Shown here piece by piece: positions 21,845 to 30,874 of a stretch of DNA of 64,000 nucleotides. Origin of the DNA: CAKZQX01 sp034436755 (lineage in GTDB: Bacteria; Chloroflexota; Chloroflexia; Chloroflexales; Chloroflexaceae); assembly GCA_034436755.1 (NCBI GenBank), contig DAOTVB010000232.1, positions 23,524 to 87,523 of the forward strand, in the 5' to 3' direction. The stretch's first letter is position 1; each line of letters opens with the position of its first letter. The position numbers were made by a program, and so were the translations under genes. The notes beneath the pieces were generated by a model that saw nothing but the letters and a program-made list of their open reading frames with translations, did not search any database and was not told the origin of the DNA.

Positions 21845-21902
21845 AGGTTCGCCCACCGGCAGGACAAAAGACGTCCGCTTGTGGCGGACTATGTAACTCC
21901 TG
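21845..21902. mobile_element. Fragment of a family A element
   Basis: The sequence has remnants of the inner family landmark (TTCGCCCACCGGCAGGAC) and ends in the terminal-repeat-like TATGTAACTCCTG. It abuts copy 2, which appears to have inserted next to it. Confidence 0.5.
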
Positions 21903-21910
21903 TAATTACC

Positions 21911-22103
21911 CCACGTTACGCGGTCGTTGACCCGGAAGAGCGTTGCACCTCCAGCAGAGCGGAAGAAGCCCGATCTTTTTCACAAAAAAGTTCACTGTGT
22001 GAATTTTTTTGTGAAAAAGATAAAAAATGTACCATGCGGCCGCAAACGGTTTGTGTTTCATCTGGTGAAACGCTCAGTTTGAACGCACACCACGTAACGC
22101 GTG
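21911..22103. mobile_element. Family A non-coding element, copy 2 (inverted orientation)
   Basis: 193 bp. The ends are CCACGTTACGCGG and CCACGTAACGCGTG. The flanks TAATTACC and TAATTAAC match at 7 of 8 bases, consistent with a target duplication. The central hairpin has arms TTTTTCACAAAAAAGTTCAC and GTGAATTTTTTTGTGAAAAA. The element is in the opposite orientation to copy 1. Confidence 0.8.
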
Positions 22104-22303
22104 TAATTAACGAAACTGTTATAGTTCCTCGCCTCCTCTTCATTAACCGTTCAGCACTCCACATTAAACTAACATTACACGCACACTTAGTAATCTCGTA
22201 CGGTGGTAGTCGGATCTGACTGGTATTACGCCAAACCCGGCTGCTATCCCGCTTCGGTGTGTCCCACAGTCATAAGATCTTTTGCCAAACATAACGCTCG
22301 TGT

Positions 22304-22319
22304 TGTGACGAACGTCACT
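22304..22319 (+). promoter_or_regulatory. CRP/FNR-type palindromic operator candidate
   Basis: TGTGA-CGAACG-TCACT matches the CRP/FNR-family consensus TGTGA-N6-TCACA at 9 of 10 positions. It is 52 bases upstream of the sugar-transferase start at 22372. No clear -10/-35 pair was recognised nearby. Binding is inferred only from sequence. Confidence 0.45.
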
Positions 22320-22371
22320 ACCCGGTTCCTGGCGCTCGGACACCAATGGTACAAGGAGTAACCATAAATTT

Positions 22372-23838
22372 ATGAGCACTTCCCATCGTATCCTTACCAC
22401 AGCGCGTCCTCGGGCAATTACCCGCCAGCAAGAACAGCGTTACTTGAAGCTAGGCCTGCTCTTGCTTGATGCGTTTGTTGTTGTGTCCAGCTTTGCGCTG
22501 GCCTACATGCTGCGCTTTGAAACGAGCCTGCCCTTTAATGAAGATGCCTTTCGTGATACCTGGTTTTATGTGCAGGTTGCGCTGGCCCTGGTTCCGGCAC
22601 AGATTATTCTTTTCTATATCTACGGCCTGTACAACCGGACGAATCTGCTCGGTGGGACGACGGAGTATGCACGTCTGTTTAATGCGACCACTGCGGGCAT
22701 TGTGCTGGTTCTCTTTTTTAACTTCATTAGACCCGAGTTTACTATCGCGCGCGCCTGGCTGTTGATGTCGTGTTCGTTTATTGTCTGTTTTGGTTTTACG
22801 GGGCGTTTCCTGATGCGGCGTGTTATCTATATGTGGCGTCGCGCCGGACGCTTCCTTGATCGCACCCTGATCATCGGCGCCAATCCCGAAGGGCTGGCGG
22901 TGGCCCAGCAACTGCTGGAAGCGCGCTCTTCCGGTGCGCAGATCGTGGGGTTTGTGGATGACTACCTGCCCGTCGGGAGTGAACCAATTGCCGGTATGCC
23001 CGTCGTAGGTCGGTCGTCGTCTTTTGCCGCGCTGGTTCAATCGCAAGAAGTTGACATCATCGTCATCGCCAACACCTCCATCACCCGCGAGCGCCTGCTG
23101 GGGATCTACGGTTCGCTGGATGCGCTCCAGGATGTCGAGGTACGCCTGGCGTCGGGCCTCTTTGAACTGCTGACAACCGGCGTGCGGGTACGTGAGGAAG
23201 GGCATGTCCCCCTGATCGTCCTCAATAAGACCCGCATCACGGGCGTACACTATCTGCTCAAAACGTTAGTTGACTACCTGCTGGCAGGAATAACGCTGCT
23301 CTTCCTCGCTCCGGTCTTCCTGGTTATTGCCATTATGATCCGGCGTGACTCGCCCGGACCAGTGTTCTACCGCCGCCGGGTTGTCGGGCAGGGCAAACGC
23401 CCCTTTGATGCTTTCAAGTTCCGCACGATGTATGTCGATGGTGACGCGCGACTGACGCCTGAACAGCGTCTGGAACTGGCACACGAGGGCAAACTCAAGG
23501 ATGACCCGCGCATCACCCGGGTTGGTCAGTTCCTCCGGCGCTACAGTATTGACGAACTGCCGCAACTGGTGAATGTCCTGCTGGGACAGATGAGCTTGAT
23601 CGGGCCGCGCATGATCACTGCCGCCGAACTGGAGAAGTTTGGCAAGTGGCAGCACAACCTGGCGACGGTTAAACCGGGGCTGACCGGCCTGTGGCAGATC
23701 AGTGGACGCAGTGATCTCTCCTACGAGGAGCGGGTGCGCCTGGATATGCACTATATTCGCAACCACTCGATCTGGCTGGATCTCAACATTCTGGTACAGA
23801 CAATCCCGGCGCTATTGACTGGACGGGGGGCCTACTGA
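22372..23838 (+). CDS. Polyprenyl-phosphate glycosyl-1-phosphate transferase (WbaP/WcaJ family)
   Basis: 488 residues. Four or five N-terminal helices are followed by a CoA/NAD-binding-like Rossmann domain (RTLIIGANPEGLAVAQQL). A further helix leads into the C-terminal bacterial sugar transferase domain with RRDSPGPVFYRRRVVGQG, FDAFKFRTMYVDGD, LPQLVNVLLGQMSLIGPR and KPGLTGLWQISGRSDL. It would load the first sugar phosphate onto undecaprenyl phosphate and so initiate the glycan made by this locus. AAGGAG is at about 22354. It is preceded by a family A element and a CRP/FNR-like site. Confidence 0.93.
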   Translation: MSTSHRILTTARPRAITRQQEQRYLKLGLLLLDAFVVVSSFALAYMLRFETSLPFNEDAFRDTWFYVQVALALVPAQIILFYIYGLYNRTNLLGGTTEYARLFNATTAGIVLVLFFNFIRPEFTIARAWLLMSCSFIVCFGFTGRFLMRRVIYMWRRAGRFLDRTLIIGANPEGLAVAQQLLEARSSGAQIVGFVDDYLPVGSEPIAGMPVVGRSSSFAALVQSQEVDIIVIANTSITRERLLGIYGSLDALQDVEVRLASGLFELLTTGVRVREEGHVPLIVLNKTRITGVHYLLKTLVDYLLAGITLLFLAPVFLVIAIMIRRDSPGPVFYRRRVVGQGKRPFDAFKFRTMYVDGDARLTPEQRLELAHEGKLKDDPRITRVGQFLRRYSIDELPQLVNVLLGQMSLIGPRMITAAELEKFGKWQHNLATVKPGLTGLWQISGRSDLSYEERVRLDMHYIRNHSIWLDLNILVQTIPALLTGRGAY

Positions 23839-23871
23839 TACCGCTTCGGTCAGCGATACACAGCGTGAGGT

Positions 23872-24744
23872 TCACTGGTTAGCGGTGGCCTGGTGTGATT
23901 CCAGCACGGCGCGTACACCACGCAGCGGTGTCTGCAAGAGTTGGCGGGCCAGGCTGCTATCCAGCCGGCAGTTGCGGGGACGCCGGACAGCGCTATCAAC
24001 ACTCAAGTTGCCCGGCAGTTGCGCGGGATCACGCCCATGATGTTGGGCCAGGAGCATGCCAAATTCGTGACGACTCAGGCACTCGGCACCGGCAATATTA
24101 AGAACGCCGCGATAGTCGCTCTGCGCCAACTCCAGCAGTGCCGCCGCCAGATCGCCCACAAAAATCGGACAGCGGTACTCGTCATAAAATAACTGCGCCG
24201 CGTTGCGACCATCCGCAATATCCAGCACAAACCGGGTATGCCGATCAACCGGCGTAAAGCCGTAGATCAGGGATGTGCGCACCAGCACCGCATCCGGGGC
24301 ATGTTCGGTGACAAATTGTTCAGCCGCAGCTTTGGCCGCACCATACGGGCTAACCGGACTGGGAGCATCCCCCTCGGTATATGCTCCTTCACGCTCACCA
24401 TCAAAAATAACATCGCTCGACATATGAATGAGCCGGACGCCCAACGCCTGTGCCGCAGCGCTCACATTGCGCACACCTTCGGCTGTAACGGGCCAGAGAT
24501 CCGGACCAGACTGCTGAAATGATGTGTGAATAATCAGATCGGGTTGGAAGGCATCGAGTGCCTCCTCAACCTGCAGCATATCGCGTACATCCAGCGACAC
24601 CCACAGCAGTTGCGCATCGTCGGCAGCCACCTGCGGGGGATGACTGAAATAGGTCGCCGCTACCTGCCAACCCTGGGCGCGGGCCTGCCGAACCAGCTCA
24701 CCTCCGAGGTAGCCCGTTCCACCCGTTATGAAAAGACGTTGCAT
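23872..24744 (-). CDS. dTDP-4-dehydrorhamnose reductase-like SDR (RfbD family)
   Basis: 290 residues. The N-terminal TGGTGYLGGELVRQA is the nucleotide-binding glycine motif. MSSDVIFDGE and the catalytic YGAAKAAAE are RfbD-family features. RfbD makes dTDP-L-rhamnose. No rfbA, rfbB or rfbC is in the window, so another SDR function such as a different deoxysugar reductase is possible. It is convergent with the WbaP-like gene and in the same direction as rnc upstream. Confidence 0.78.
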   Translation of the reverse strand: MQRLFITGGTGYLGGELVRQARAQGWQVAATYFSHPPQVAADDAQLLWVSLDVRDMLQVEEALDAFQPDLIIHTSFQQSGPDLWPVTAEGVRNVSAAAQALGVRLIHMSSDVIFDGEREGAYTEGDAPSPVSPYGAAKAAAEQFVTEHAPDAVLVRTSLIYGFTPVDRHTRFVLDIADGRNAAQLFYDEYRCPIFVGDLAAALLELAQSDYRGVLNIAGAECLSRHEFGMLLAQHHGRDPAQLPGNLSVDSAVRRPRNCRLDSSLARQLLQTPLRGVRAVLESHQATANQ

Positions 24745-24820
24745 ACGTTCCCGACCGATCCCGTTTCATTCTGCGCCATCAACCCTGCTCACAGGCGGAG
24801 AAGTCGGTATACCCACCAGA

Positions 24821-25525
24821 TCAATCCACCGACGAAGACGCGCCCATTGCCTCCAAGGCCGCGCGGGCCGCAGCCTGGGCCGCTGCCTGCTTGCTTGATC
24901 CCTGCCCAACGCCCAGCAGTTCCGCCTCCATCAGCACCTCAATCGTAAACTGCCGCTGATGATCCGGCCCGGTAGCGCTCACCATCCGATAGACCGGGGT
25001 AATGCCATGCTCGGCCTGCACCTTCTCCTGCAGGCGCGTGCGGTAATCAACCTCTACCTGGCCCGCCAGAATCAGGGCGACTTCGTGCTCCAGGAACGGC
25101 ATCACAAAGGCACGCACCGCCGCGAGACCCTGGTCAAGATAGATCGCGCCCAGCACGGCCTCAAACACATCAGCCAGCAGCGGCGGCCGATTGCGTGCCT
25201 CGCTGGTATCCTCACCCCGGCTGATACGAATATAGTTGCCCAGGTGCAATTCCCGGGCAAAGCGCGCCAGGGTGGTGGTTTTAACCAGAGCAGCGCGTAA
25301 CCCGGTTAACTCCCCTTCGCCCCGCTCCGGAAAGCGTTCATAGAGCCAGGCCGCCGTCAGAAAGTTCAGCACCGCATCACCCAGGAACTCCAGTCGCTCG
25401 TTCGAGGATAGTCCCTCGGCCAGTTCCGGATGCTCATGCATGTAGGAGCGATGGATCAGGGCATTCTCCAACAGGTGCGGATCACTGAACGTCACTCCTC
25501 GTTCATGTAAAAGTTCGGCAACCAT
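24821..25525 (-). CDS. rnc: Ribonuclease III
   Basis: 234 residues. The RNase III signature NERLEFLGDAVLNFL is near residue 40, with a second acidic cluster in LLADVFEAVLGAIYLD. The C-terminal double-stranded RNA-binding domain contains GQGSSKQAAAQAAARAAL. The enzyme processes rRNA precursors and other double-stranded RNA as a dimer. It lies 24 bases downstream of fabF on the same strand, a common fabF-acpP-rnc order but here without acpP. Confidence 0.95.
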   Translation of the reverse strand: MVAELLHERGVTFSDPHLLENALIHRSYMHEHPELAEGLSSNERLEFLGDAVLNFLTAAWLYERFPERGEGELTGLRAALVKTTTLARFARELHLGNYIRISRGEDTSEARNRPPLLADVFEAVLGAIYLDQGLAAVRAFVMPFLEHEVALILAGQVEVDYRTRLQEKVQAEHGITPVYRMVSATGPDHQRQFTIEVLMEAELLGVGQGSSKQAAAQAAARAALEAMGASSSVD

Positions 25526-25549
25526 AATCCTGGTGTGCGCCCCCTGAAA

Positions 25550-26791
25550 TTACTGCACAAAACGCCGAAATACCAGGGATACATTGTGCCCGCCAAAACC
25601 AAACGAGTTATTCACCACCAGATTGATCTGTGCCGGACGCGGTGTGTGTGGCACAAGATCCAGATCACAGCGCGGGTCCGGCTGGTGCAGATTAATCGTT
25701 GCCGGCACAAGATAATGCTGCATCGCCATGATACAGATGATCGACTCAACCGCACCGGCGGCGCCAATCAGATGTCCCAGTTGGGATTTGCTGGAACTCA
25801 CCGGCACAGTGGCCGCGTGTGTGCCAAACACCGTCTTGATCGCCTCAATCTCGGTGACATCACCCGCCGGAGTACTGGTACCGTGCGCATTGATATAATC
25901 AACTGCATCAACTGCCACCCCTGCCTGCCGGAGAGCCATACGCATAGCACGTACAGCACCGTCGCCCCCCTCAACCGGCTGTGTGATGTGATAGGCATCT
26001 GCGGTTGAGCCATAGCCGATCACCTCCGCCAGAATATGCGCGCCCCGGCTCACGGCATGCTCCAGATCTTCGAGCAGCAGAATTCCCGCGCCCTCAGCCA
26101 TAACAAAGCCATCGCGGGTCATTTCAAAGGGGCGGGAAGCGCTTTCCGGCTCATCGTTGCGAGTCGAGAGTGCGCGTGCGCTGTTGAAGGCCGCCATTCC
26201 CAGCGGCGAAATCGAGGCATCGGTCCCACCCGTCAGCACCGCACGCGCCCATCCACGGCGGATCGTCTCGGCTGCCTCGCCAATCGCATGCGCACCACTG
26301 GCACAGGCGGAAGCGACACACATATTCGGCCCGCGCGCACCAGTCATAATCGACACCTGACCGGATGCCATATTGCTAATCATCGCCGGAACCAGAAAAG
26401 GACTGATCCGCCCCGGCCCTCGGGTGCGCAGCACCTCGGCCTGCTGGGTGAGCGTATCAAGCCCGCCGATAGCGCTCCCGATGATCACGCCGATATCGGC
26501 GCTATTCTCCGGCGTAATCTGCAACTCAGACGTCCGCAACGCTTCCTGGCTGGCCGCAAGCGCAAACTGCACAAAGCGGTCGGTGCGTCGAGCCTCCTTG
26601 CGATCCATACAGGTTGCCGGATCAAAGCCCTTGACCTCCCCGGCAAAACGGGTCTCAAACCCGGTCGGGTCGAACAACGTAACTGGTGCAACCCCGCTGC
26701 GTGCTTCACGAATGCCCGCCCAAAGCTGGGGAACATCCAGCCCCAACGGACTAACCGCCCCCATGCCGGTAATGACGACCCGCCGCTCCAT
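25550..26791 (-). CDS. fabF: 3-oxoacyl-ACP synthase II
   Basis: 413 residues from ATG 26791, chosen because GGAGGGG is directly upstream and MERRVVITGMGAVSPLG is the normal family N-terminus (an 18-codon longer reading exists). The catalytic Cys is in CVASACASGAHAIG, and the catalytic histidines are in NAHGTSTPAGD and SQLGHLIGAAG. It elongates acyl-ACP with malonyl-ACP in fatty-acid synthesis. It is divergent from recA across about 225 bases. Confidence 0.95.
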   Translation of the reverse strand: MERRVVITGMGAVSPLGLDVPQLWAGIREARSGVAPVTLFDPTGFETRFAGEVKGFDPATCMDRKEARRTDRFVQFALAASQEALRTSELQITPENSADIGVIIGSAIGGLDTLTQQAEVLRTRGPGRISPFLVPAMISNMASGQVSIMTGARGPNMCVASACASGAHAIGEAAETIRRGWARAVLTGGTDASISPLGMAAFNSARALSTRNDEPESASRPFEMTRDGFVMAEGAGILLLEDLEHAVSRGAHILAEVIGYGSTADAYHITQPVEGGDGAVRAMRMALRQAGVAVDAVDYINAHGTSTPAGDVTEIEAIKTVFGTHAATVPVSSSKSQLGHLIGAAGAVESIICIMAMQHYLVPATINLHQPDPRCDLDLVPHTPRPAQINLVVNNSFGFGGHNVSLVFRRFVQ

Positions 26792-26887
26792 TCCCGTCCC
26801 CTCCTTCAGATCAACGTCCATGCCATATGGTTGCTTCGCGGCCATTATACCATGGCCCTGATCAAGATCATGTCAGGAATGATCTAC

Positions 26888-26916
26888 TTGTAACAAAAGA
26901 ACAGCCGTGCTATAAT
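26888..26916 (+). promoter_or_regulatory. recA promoter
   Basis: TTGTAA at 26888, a 17-base spacer, then an extended -10 TGcTATAAT (TATAAT at 26911). It points toward recA, whose start is about 100 bases downstream. No clean LexA palindrome was recognised, though AGAACA and CTTGTAAC occur in the spacer. Confidence 0.75.
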
Positions 26917-27018
26917 TCAAAGGATATGGAGCCTGTTGCGCGGAACAACCCCTTCACGTATACTACCGACATAAAGGAGCAGGGAAGAGTGAGCACGCAA
27001 AACGGAGGAGCGCACGCA

Positions 27019-29145
27019 ATGGCGATCTCGCCTGAAAAAGAAAAAGCTCTGGCCGCAGCCATGAGTCAAATTGACCGCAAGTTTGGTAAAGGCTCGATCA
27101 TGAAGATGGGCGAGGCCAATACCCGCCTGGCAATCGAAGCAATCCCAACCGGCGCAATTGCGCTGGATGTGGCGCTTGGCATCGGCGGCGTTCCACGCGG
27201 TCGTGTGATCGAGATCTACGGGCCTGAGAGTAGTGGCAAGACAACGCTGGCCCAGCATATTATCGCCGAGTGTCAGCGGATGGGGGGCGTGGCCGCATTT
27301 ATCGACGCCGAACATGCCTTTGATCCGGTCTATGGTGCCCGCTGTGGCATTCAGATCGAAGATCTGTTGATCTCCCAGCCGGATACGGGCGAACAGGGGT
27401 TGGAGATCTGCGAGACGCTGGTGCGTTCCAATGCCGTGGATGTGGTCGTCATCGACTCGGTTGCCGCGCTGGTGCCACGCGCTGAGATTGAGGGCGATAT
27501 GGGCGACTCGCTGCCCGGCCTGCAGGCCCGCCTGATGAGCCAGGCGTTGCGGAAGCTCTCCGGCGCAATCAACAAGAGCCGCACGGTGGTGATCTTCCTC
27601 AACCAGCTTCGGATGAAGATCGGGGTGATGTTTGGCTGTTTCCACTACGATGCGCGGGTCATTCTCGCCGATGGTAGTAGTGAAAAGATTGGCAAGATTG
27701 TCAATCAGCGCATGGATGTGGACGTTATGTCTTACAACACCACAACCGGCGCATTTGAGCCACGCAAGATCGTTAACTGGTTTAACAATGGCCCGACGGA
27801 TACATTTTTGCAGTTCACGGTGGCGGCAAATGAAGGCAGCGGACGGCACTGCTTTGCCTGTACGCCCAATCATCTGCTGCTCTCCGAATATGGCTACAAA
27901 CCCGCCGAGGAGCTGCAGGTTGGTGATCGCCTGATGACTATGGTGGATCACTATCTCTCGCCCACGCAACAGCAAGTTGTGCTTGGTTCGATCCTGGGCG
28001 ACGGCAGCCTGCGCCGCGTCAAAACCTTTAACACCAGTCTGCGCATTGGCCACGGCGCAAAACAGGACGACTACTGCCGCTGGAAGCAGTCCCTCTTTGA
28101 AGGTCTGATCGGCTCGCAAACGACCAATTTGCGGGGGGGGCACAGCTTCGACACCATCCCCATGTATGAGTTGACCAGTCTGTTTGAGCAAAACTATGAT
28201 GAACGGGGCAAGCATCCCAGTCAGGCACTCATTGACCGCCTCACACCGCTGGCGGTTGCCATCTGGTACATGGATGACGGAACGTTTGACAGCGAGCGAC
28301 AGAACCGCTGCTCGATCTCCTGTCCCGGCTTTCCGCTCGATAAGCAGCAGGCGCTTGTGCGCTGGTTCCACCAGAACGATATAATGGCGACCCTGGATGC
28401 GCGCGGGCGGATCACCTTCGGCGTGAACGAAACGCGTAAGTTCCACGCGTTGATTGCACCATACGTGCATCCCTCCATGGACTACAAGCTGCTGCCGGAC
28501 ATGCGGGTCCGTTTTGTGCCACTCGCTACCCGTCCAGAGCGGACATCAAAGGCCGTGCTGCTTCCAATCACCGATATTCACGTCAAGCCGGAAACCCGTG
28601 GCATGAACCGCTTTGACATTGAAGTTGAGGGCAACCATTGTTATGTTGTCGATGGTGTCGTGGTACATAACTCGCCCGAAACCACGACCGGCGGTCAGGC
28701 TCTCAAATTCTACGCCTCGGTGCGTATGGACATCCGGCGGATCGAGACGCTGAAGCAGGGGCAAGATCCTATCGGTATGCGCTCGCGGGTGAAGGTGGTC
28801 AAGAACAAGGTTGCGCCGCCCTTCCGTCAGGCCGAGTTTGATATTATGGCAAACGAGGGCATTTCGCGTGAGGGTAACATCCTCGACGTAGGCGTGGAAC
28901 TGGAGATTATTCGCAAGAGTGGCGCATGGTTTTACCTGGCGGAAGATCGCCTCGGTCAGGGCCGCGAGAATGTCAAAACGTTCCTCAAGGAAAACCCGGA
29001 ACTGGCGAATGAGATCGAGCGGTTGATCCGCGCTCAGGTACTCACCAATCCCAATGCGCCTGCATCCGCCGCAGCCGATGAGGAAGAAGGTGAAGGCGAA
29101 GGCGGCGCGGACACATACGAGGAAGTTCTTGAGGAAGGCGAGTAA
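27019..29145 (+). CDS. recA: Recombinase RecA precursor with in-frame intein
   Basis: 708-residue precursor; removal of the 345-residue intein leaves about 363 residues, the normal RecA length. Walker A is GPESSGKTT near residue 66 and Walker B is VVVIDSVAAL. Exteins join at FLNQLRMKIGVMFG before the intein and SPETTTGGQALKFYAS after it. The C-terminus is acidic, as usual. RecA forms filaments on single-stranded DNA for homologous recombination and SOS induction. ATG 27019 follows GGAGGAG; a GTG at 26989 is possible. recX follows 14 bases downstream. Confidence 0.97.
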   Translation: MAISPEKEKALAAAMSQIDRKFGKGSIMKMGEANTRLAIEAIPTGAIALDVALGIGGVPRGRVIEIYGPESSGKTTLAQHIIAECQRMGGVAAFIDAEHAFDPVYGARCGIQIEDLLISQPDTGEQGLEICETLVRSNAVDVVVIDSVAALVPRAEIEGDMGDSLPGLQARLMSQALRKLSGAINKSRTVVIFLNQLRMKIGVMFGCFHYDARVILADGSSEKIGKIVNQRMDVDVMSYNTTTGAFEPRKIVNWFNNGPTDTFLQFTVAANEGSGRHCFACTPNHLLLSEYGYKPAEELQVGDRLMTMVDHYLSPTQQQVVLGSILGDGSLRRVKTFNTSLRIGHGAKQDDYCRWKQSLFEGLIGSQTTNLRGGHSFDTIPMYELTSLFEQNYDERGKHPSQALIDRLTPLAVAIWYMDDGTFDSERQNRCSISCPGFPLDKQQALVRWFHQNDIMATLDARGRITFGVNETRKFHALIAPYVHPSMDYKLLPDMRVRFVPLATRPERTSKAVLLPITDIHVKPETRGMNRFDIEVEGNHCYVVDGVVVHNSPETTTGGQALKFYASVRMDIRRIETLKQGQDPIGMRSRVKVVKNKVAPPFRQAEFDIMANEGISREGNILDVGVELEIIRKSGAWFYLAEDRLGQGRENVKTFLKENPELANEIERLIRAQVLTNPNAPASAAADEEEGEGEGGADTYEEVLEEGE
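27637..28671 (+). other. RecA intein with LAGLIDADG homing endonuclease
   Basis: 345 codons from Cys1 (CFHYDARVILADGS, block A) to the terminal His-Asn (VVDGVVVHN, block G), followed by extein Ser+1. The block B TxxH motif is CTPNHLLLS. Two dodecapeptide endonuclease motifs are VLGSILGDG (27979) and IWYMDDGTF (about 28261), each with its acidic residue intact. Block F is FDIEVEGNHCYV. All splicing residues I can check (Cys1, TxxH, penultimate His, Asn, Ser+1) are present, so splicing and endonuclease activity are plausible. The insertion point is in the conserved MFG/SPETTTGG segment, which I believe is the recA-b site known from some mycobacteria. Confidence 0.95.
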
Positions 29146-29159
29146 CACCGTTTCCTGTT

Positions 29160-29816
29160 ATGCCGACTGGAACAATTACCGCTTTACGTACACAGGCACA
29201 CGATAACCAGCGTGTCAATGTCTTCGTCGATGATGCATTTGCCATCGGCGTCAGTCTGAACACGATCACGCGCGAAGGGCTCTACGTCGGGAAAGTGCTC
29301 GACGCGGCAGCCTGGGCGCGCCTGGAAGAAGCTGAGTGTGCCGACAAAGCTGTTACTGCTGCGCTGCAATATCTGACCGCGCGCCCCCGCTCAACCGCCG
29401 AGGTGCGCGAGCGGTTGCAGCGCAAGCAGTTTCCTCCTGAAGCAGTCGAGGCGGCCCTGACACGCCTTCAGGAGCGTGGCCTGATCGATGATACAGCGTT
29501 TAGTCGCTTCTGGGTTGAGAATCGCCAGGCATGTCGTCCGCGTGGTGTACAGGCGCTGCGTAGCGAACTCTACCGCAAGGGCATTGACCGCACAATTATC
29601 GATGCCACGCTCAACGACACCGATCTGATGGGTGATGAGTATGAGCAGGCATTAACCCTGGCGCGGGCAACCCTGCGCAAGTATGCCGGCGCGCCCAACT
29701 ATGCAACATTCCAGCGGCGGTTGGGTGGCTACCTGCAACGCCGGGGGTTTGGCTTCGATACCATTAGCTCCATTCTTGATCTGCTCTGGCAAGAAGTGCA
29801 ACAGGGAGATGCATAA
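29160..29816 (+). CDS. recX: Regulatory protein RecX
   Basis: 218 residues made of three-helix RecX repeats, for example ALQYLTARPRSTAEVRERLQ and ERGLIDDTAFSRFWVENRQ, the family signature. RecX binds RecA filaments and limits their activity. It is directly downstream of recA (14-base gap), the usual arrangement. An N-terminal extension of about 40 residues (TALRTQAHDNQRVNVFVDD) matches the beta-strand module seen in longer RecX proteins. The stop codon overlaps the first base of a family B element. Confidence 0.92.
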   Translation: MPTGTITALRTQAHDNQRVNVFVDDAFAIGVSLNTITREGLYVGKVLDAAAWARLEEAECADKAVTAALQYLTARPRSTAEVRERLQRKQFPPEAVEAALTRLQERGLIDDTAFSRFWVENRQACRPRGVQALRSELYRKGIDRTIIDATLNDTDLMGDEYEQALTLARATLRKYAGAPNYATFQRRLGGYLQRRGFGFDTISSILDLLWQEVQQGDA

Positions 29817-29930
29817 TACCAATGTGCCATCAACCCAGCAATCAACGAGAATGGGCGCAACGGGTGCAACGGCGGCACATTCCCGGTTATCATCTCTGTG
29901 TTCGCTGTGGTTATGATAACACATCGGTAT
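29816..29930. repeat. Family B inverted-repeat element, copy 1
   Basis: 115 bp. Its ends ATACCAATGTG and CACATCGGTAT are inverted repeats. The interior (AATGGGCGCAACGGGTGCAA) is about 80% like the copy at 36197-36320. It starts within the stop codon of recX. It has no ORF of note. Confidence 0.7.
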
Positions 29931-29992
29931 GACATCTCCTGAAACTGCGTGTCTTCGTATGTGTATAGTATCCTGAAATTGGGGGGTTTTCT

Positions 29993-30658
29993 GTGGCCGA
30001 TATTCAATATCTGGGGCATGCCTGTTTTCGTATGCGTGGGCGCGACGGGATTGTCCTATGCGATCCCTATGACCGCTCCATCGGGCTAGATCTGGGGCGG
30101 CCGACCGCGCACATTGTCACCACCAGCCACAACCACCCCGATCATGGCAATGTCGCCGCAGTGCGCCCCGTACGTGATCGGGTCTTTGTGGTTGATGGGC
30201 CCGGTGAGTATGAAGTTGGCGGCGTGCTGATCACCGGCGTACGTACCTTCCACGACAAATCCAAAGGCTCACAACGCGGGTTTAATACCGTTTATGTGAT
30301 TCACCTGGACGATGTAGCATTCTGTCACCTGGGGGATCTGGGGCACGAGCTAACCCAGCGGCAGATTGAGGAACTCGGCAATGTTGATGTGCTGTTCATA
30401 CCCGTAGGTGGCGGCGAGACTATTGGCCCGGCAGAAGCCGCTGGCGTTATCAGCCAGCTCGAGCCGCGCATTGTCATTCCTATGCACTACGCAATGCCGC
30501 AGCTCTCCTTCGAGTATGATCTGGCTCCGCTGGAGAAGTTTATGCACGAGCTGGGCTTAAAAGATGTAACGCCAACTGATAAGCTCTCGCTCACCACATC
30601 AAGTCTGCCCGGCGAAAACGAAGAAACGCGCGTGGTTGTTATGAGCGCAAATGTGTAG
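29993..30658 (+). CDS. UPF0173 metal-dependent hydrolase (metallo-beta-lactamase fold)
   Basis: 221 residues starting at GTG 29993 after a GGGGGG Shine-Dalgarno tract. The N-terminal YLGHACFRM and the metal-binding SHNHPDH (HxHxDH) are characteristic, followed by GPGEYEVGGVLITGV and a C-terminal MHY. The family contains YtkL-type proteins whose substrate is unknown. It is separated from recX by a family B element. Confidence 0.88.
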   Translation: MADIQYLGHACFRMRGRDGIVLCDPYDRSIGLDLGRPTAHIVTTSHNHPDHGNVAAVRPVRDRVFVVDGPGEYEVGGVLITGVRTFHDKSKGSQRGFNTVYVIHLDDVAFCHLGDLGHELTQRQIEELGNVDVLFIPVGGGETIGPAEAAGVISQLEPRIVIPMHYAMPQLSFEYDLAPLEKFMHELGLKDVTPTDKLSLTTSSLPGENEETRVVVMSANV

Positions 30659-30865
30659 GCATCGTGGCCCCCCACCTTTCCCCCAACTGCTTTCCGGCTG
30701 AGTGGGTCGATCAACACCGGCACTCCATCAGTTACCCACCAGGCCACGCCAAAGTCAGTGTCGGTGCGGCTTGCACGCGGCCCCAGGCCGCGCCTCCAAC
30801 ACAACTTGAGCCATCGTCCCGGCCACGTCGCCCCGTCCAGCCCCCCCACGTTCCCCGGATGTTTG

Positions 30866-30874
30866 TGATATAAT
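30866..30874 (+). promoter_or_regulatory. Extended -10 promoter candidate in a gene-free region
   Basis: TGaTATAAT with no good -35. It points into the 1.4 kb region 30659-32064 that has no supported coding sequence. This region also holds a family C element (31221-31455) and two terminator-like hairpins. Confidence 0.35.

Noticed and set aside
22450..23250. 266-residue frame antisense to the WbaP-like gene
   Set aside because: It lies wholly opposite a well-supported gene and has no motif.
26888..26920. LexA/SOS box in the recA promoter
   Set aside because: AGAACA and TTGTAAC are present but no symmetrical palindrome matching a known LexA site could be built.
26917..28470. 517-residue open reading frame antisense to recA
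   Set aside because: It is a shadow of the RecA coding frame: no Shine-Dalgarno site, no recognisable motif, and recA on the other strand is certain.
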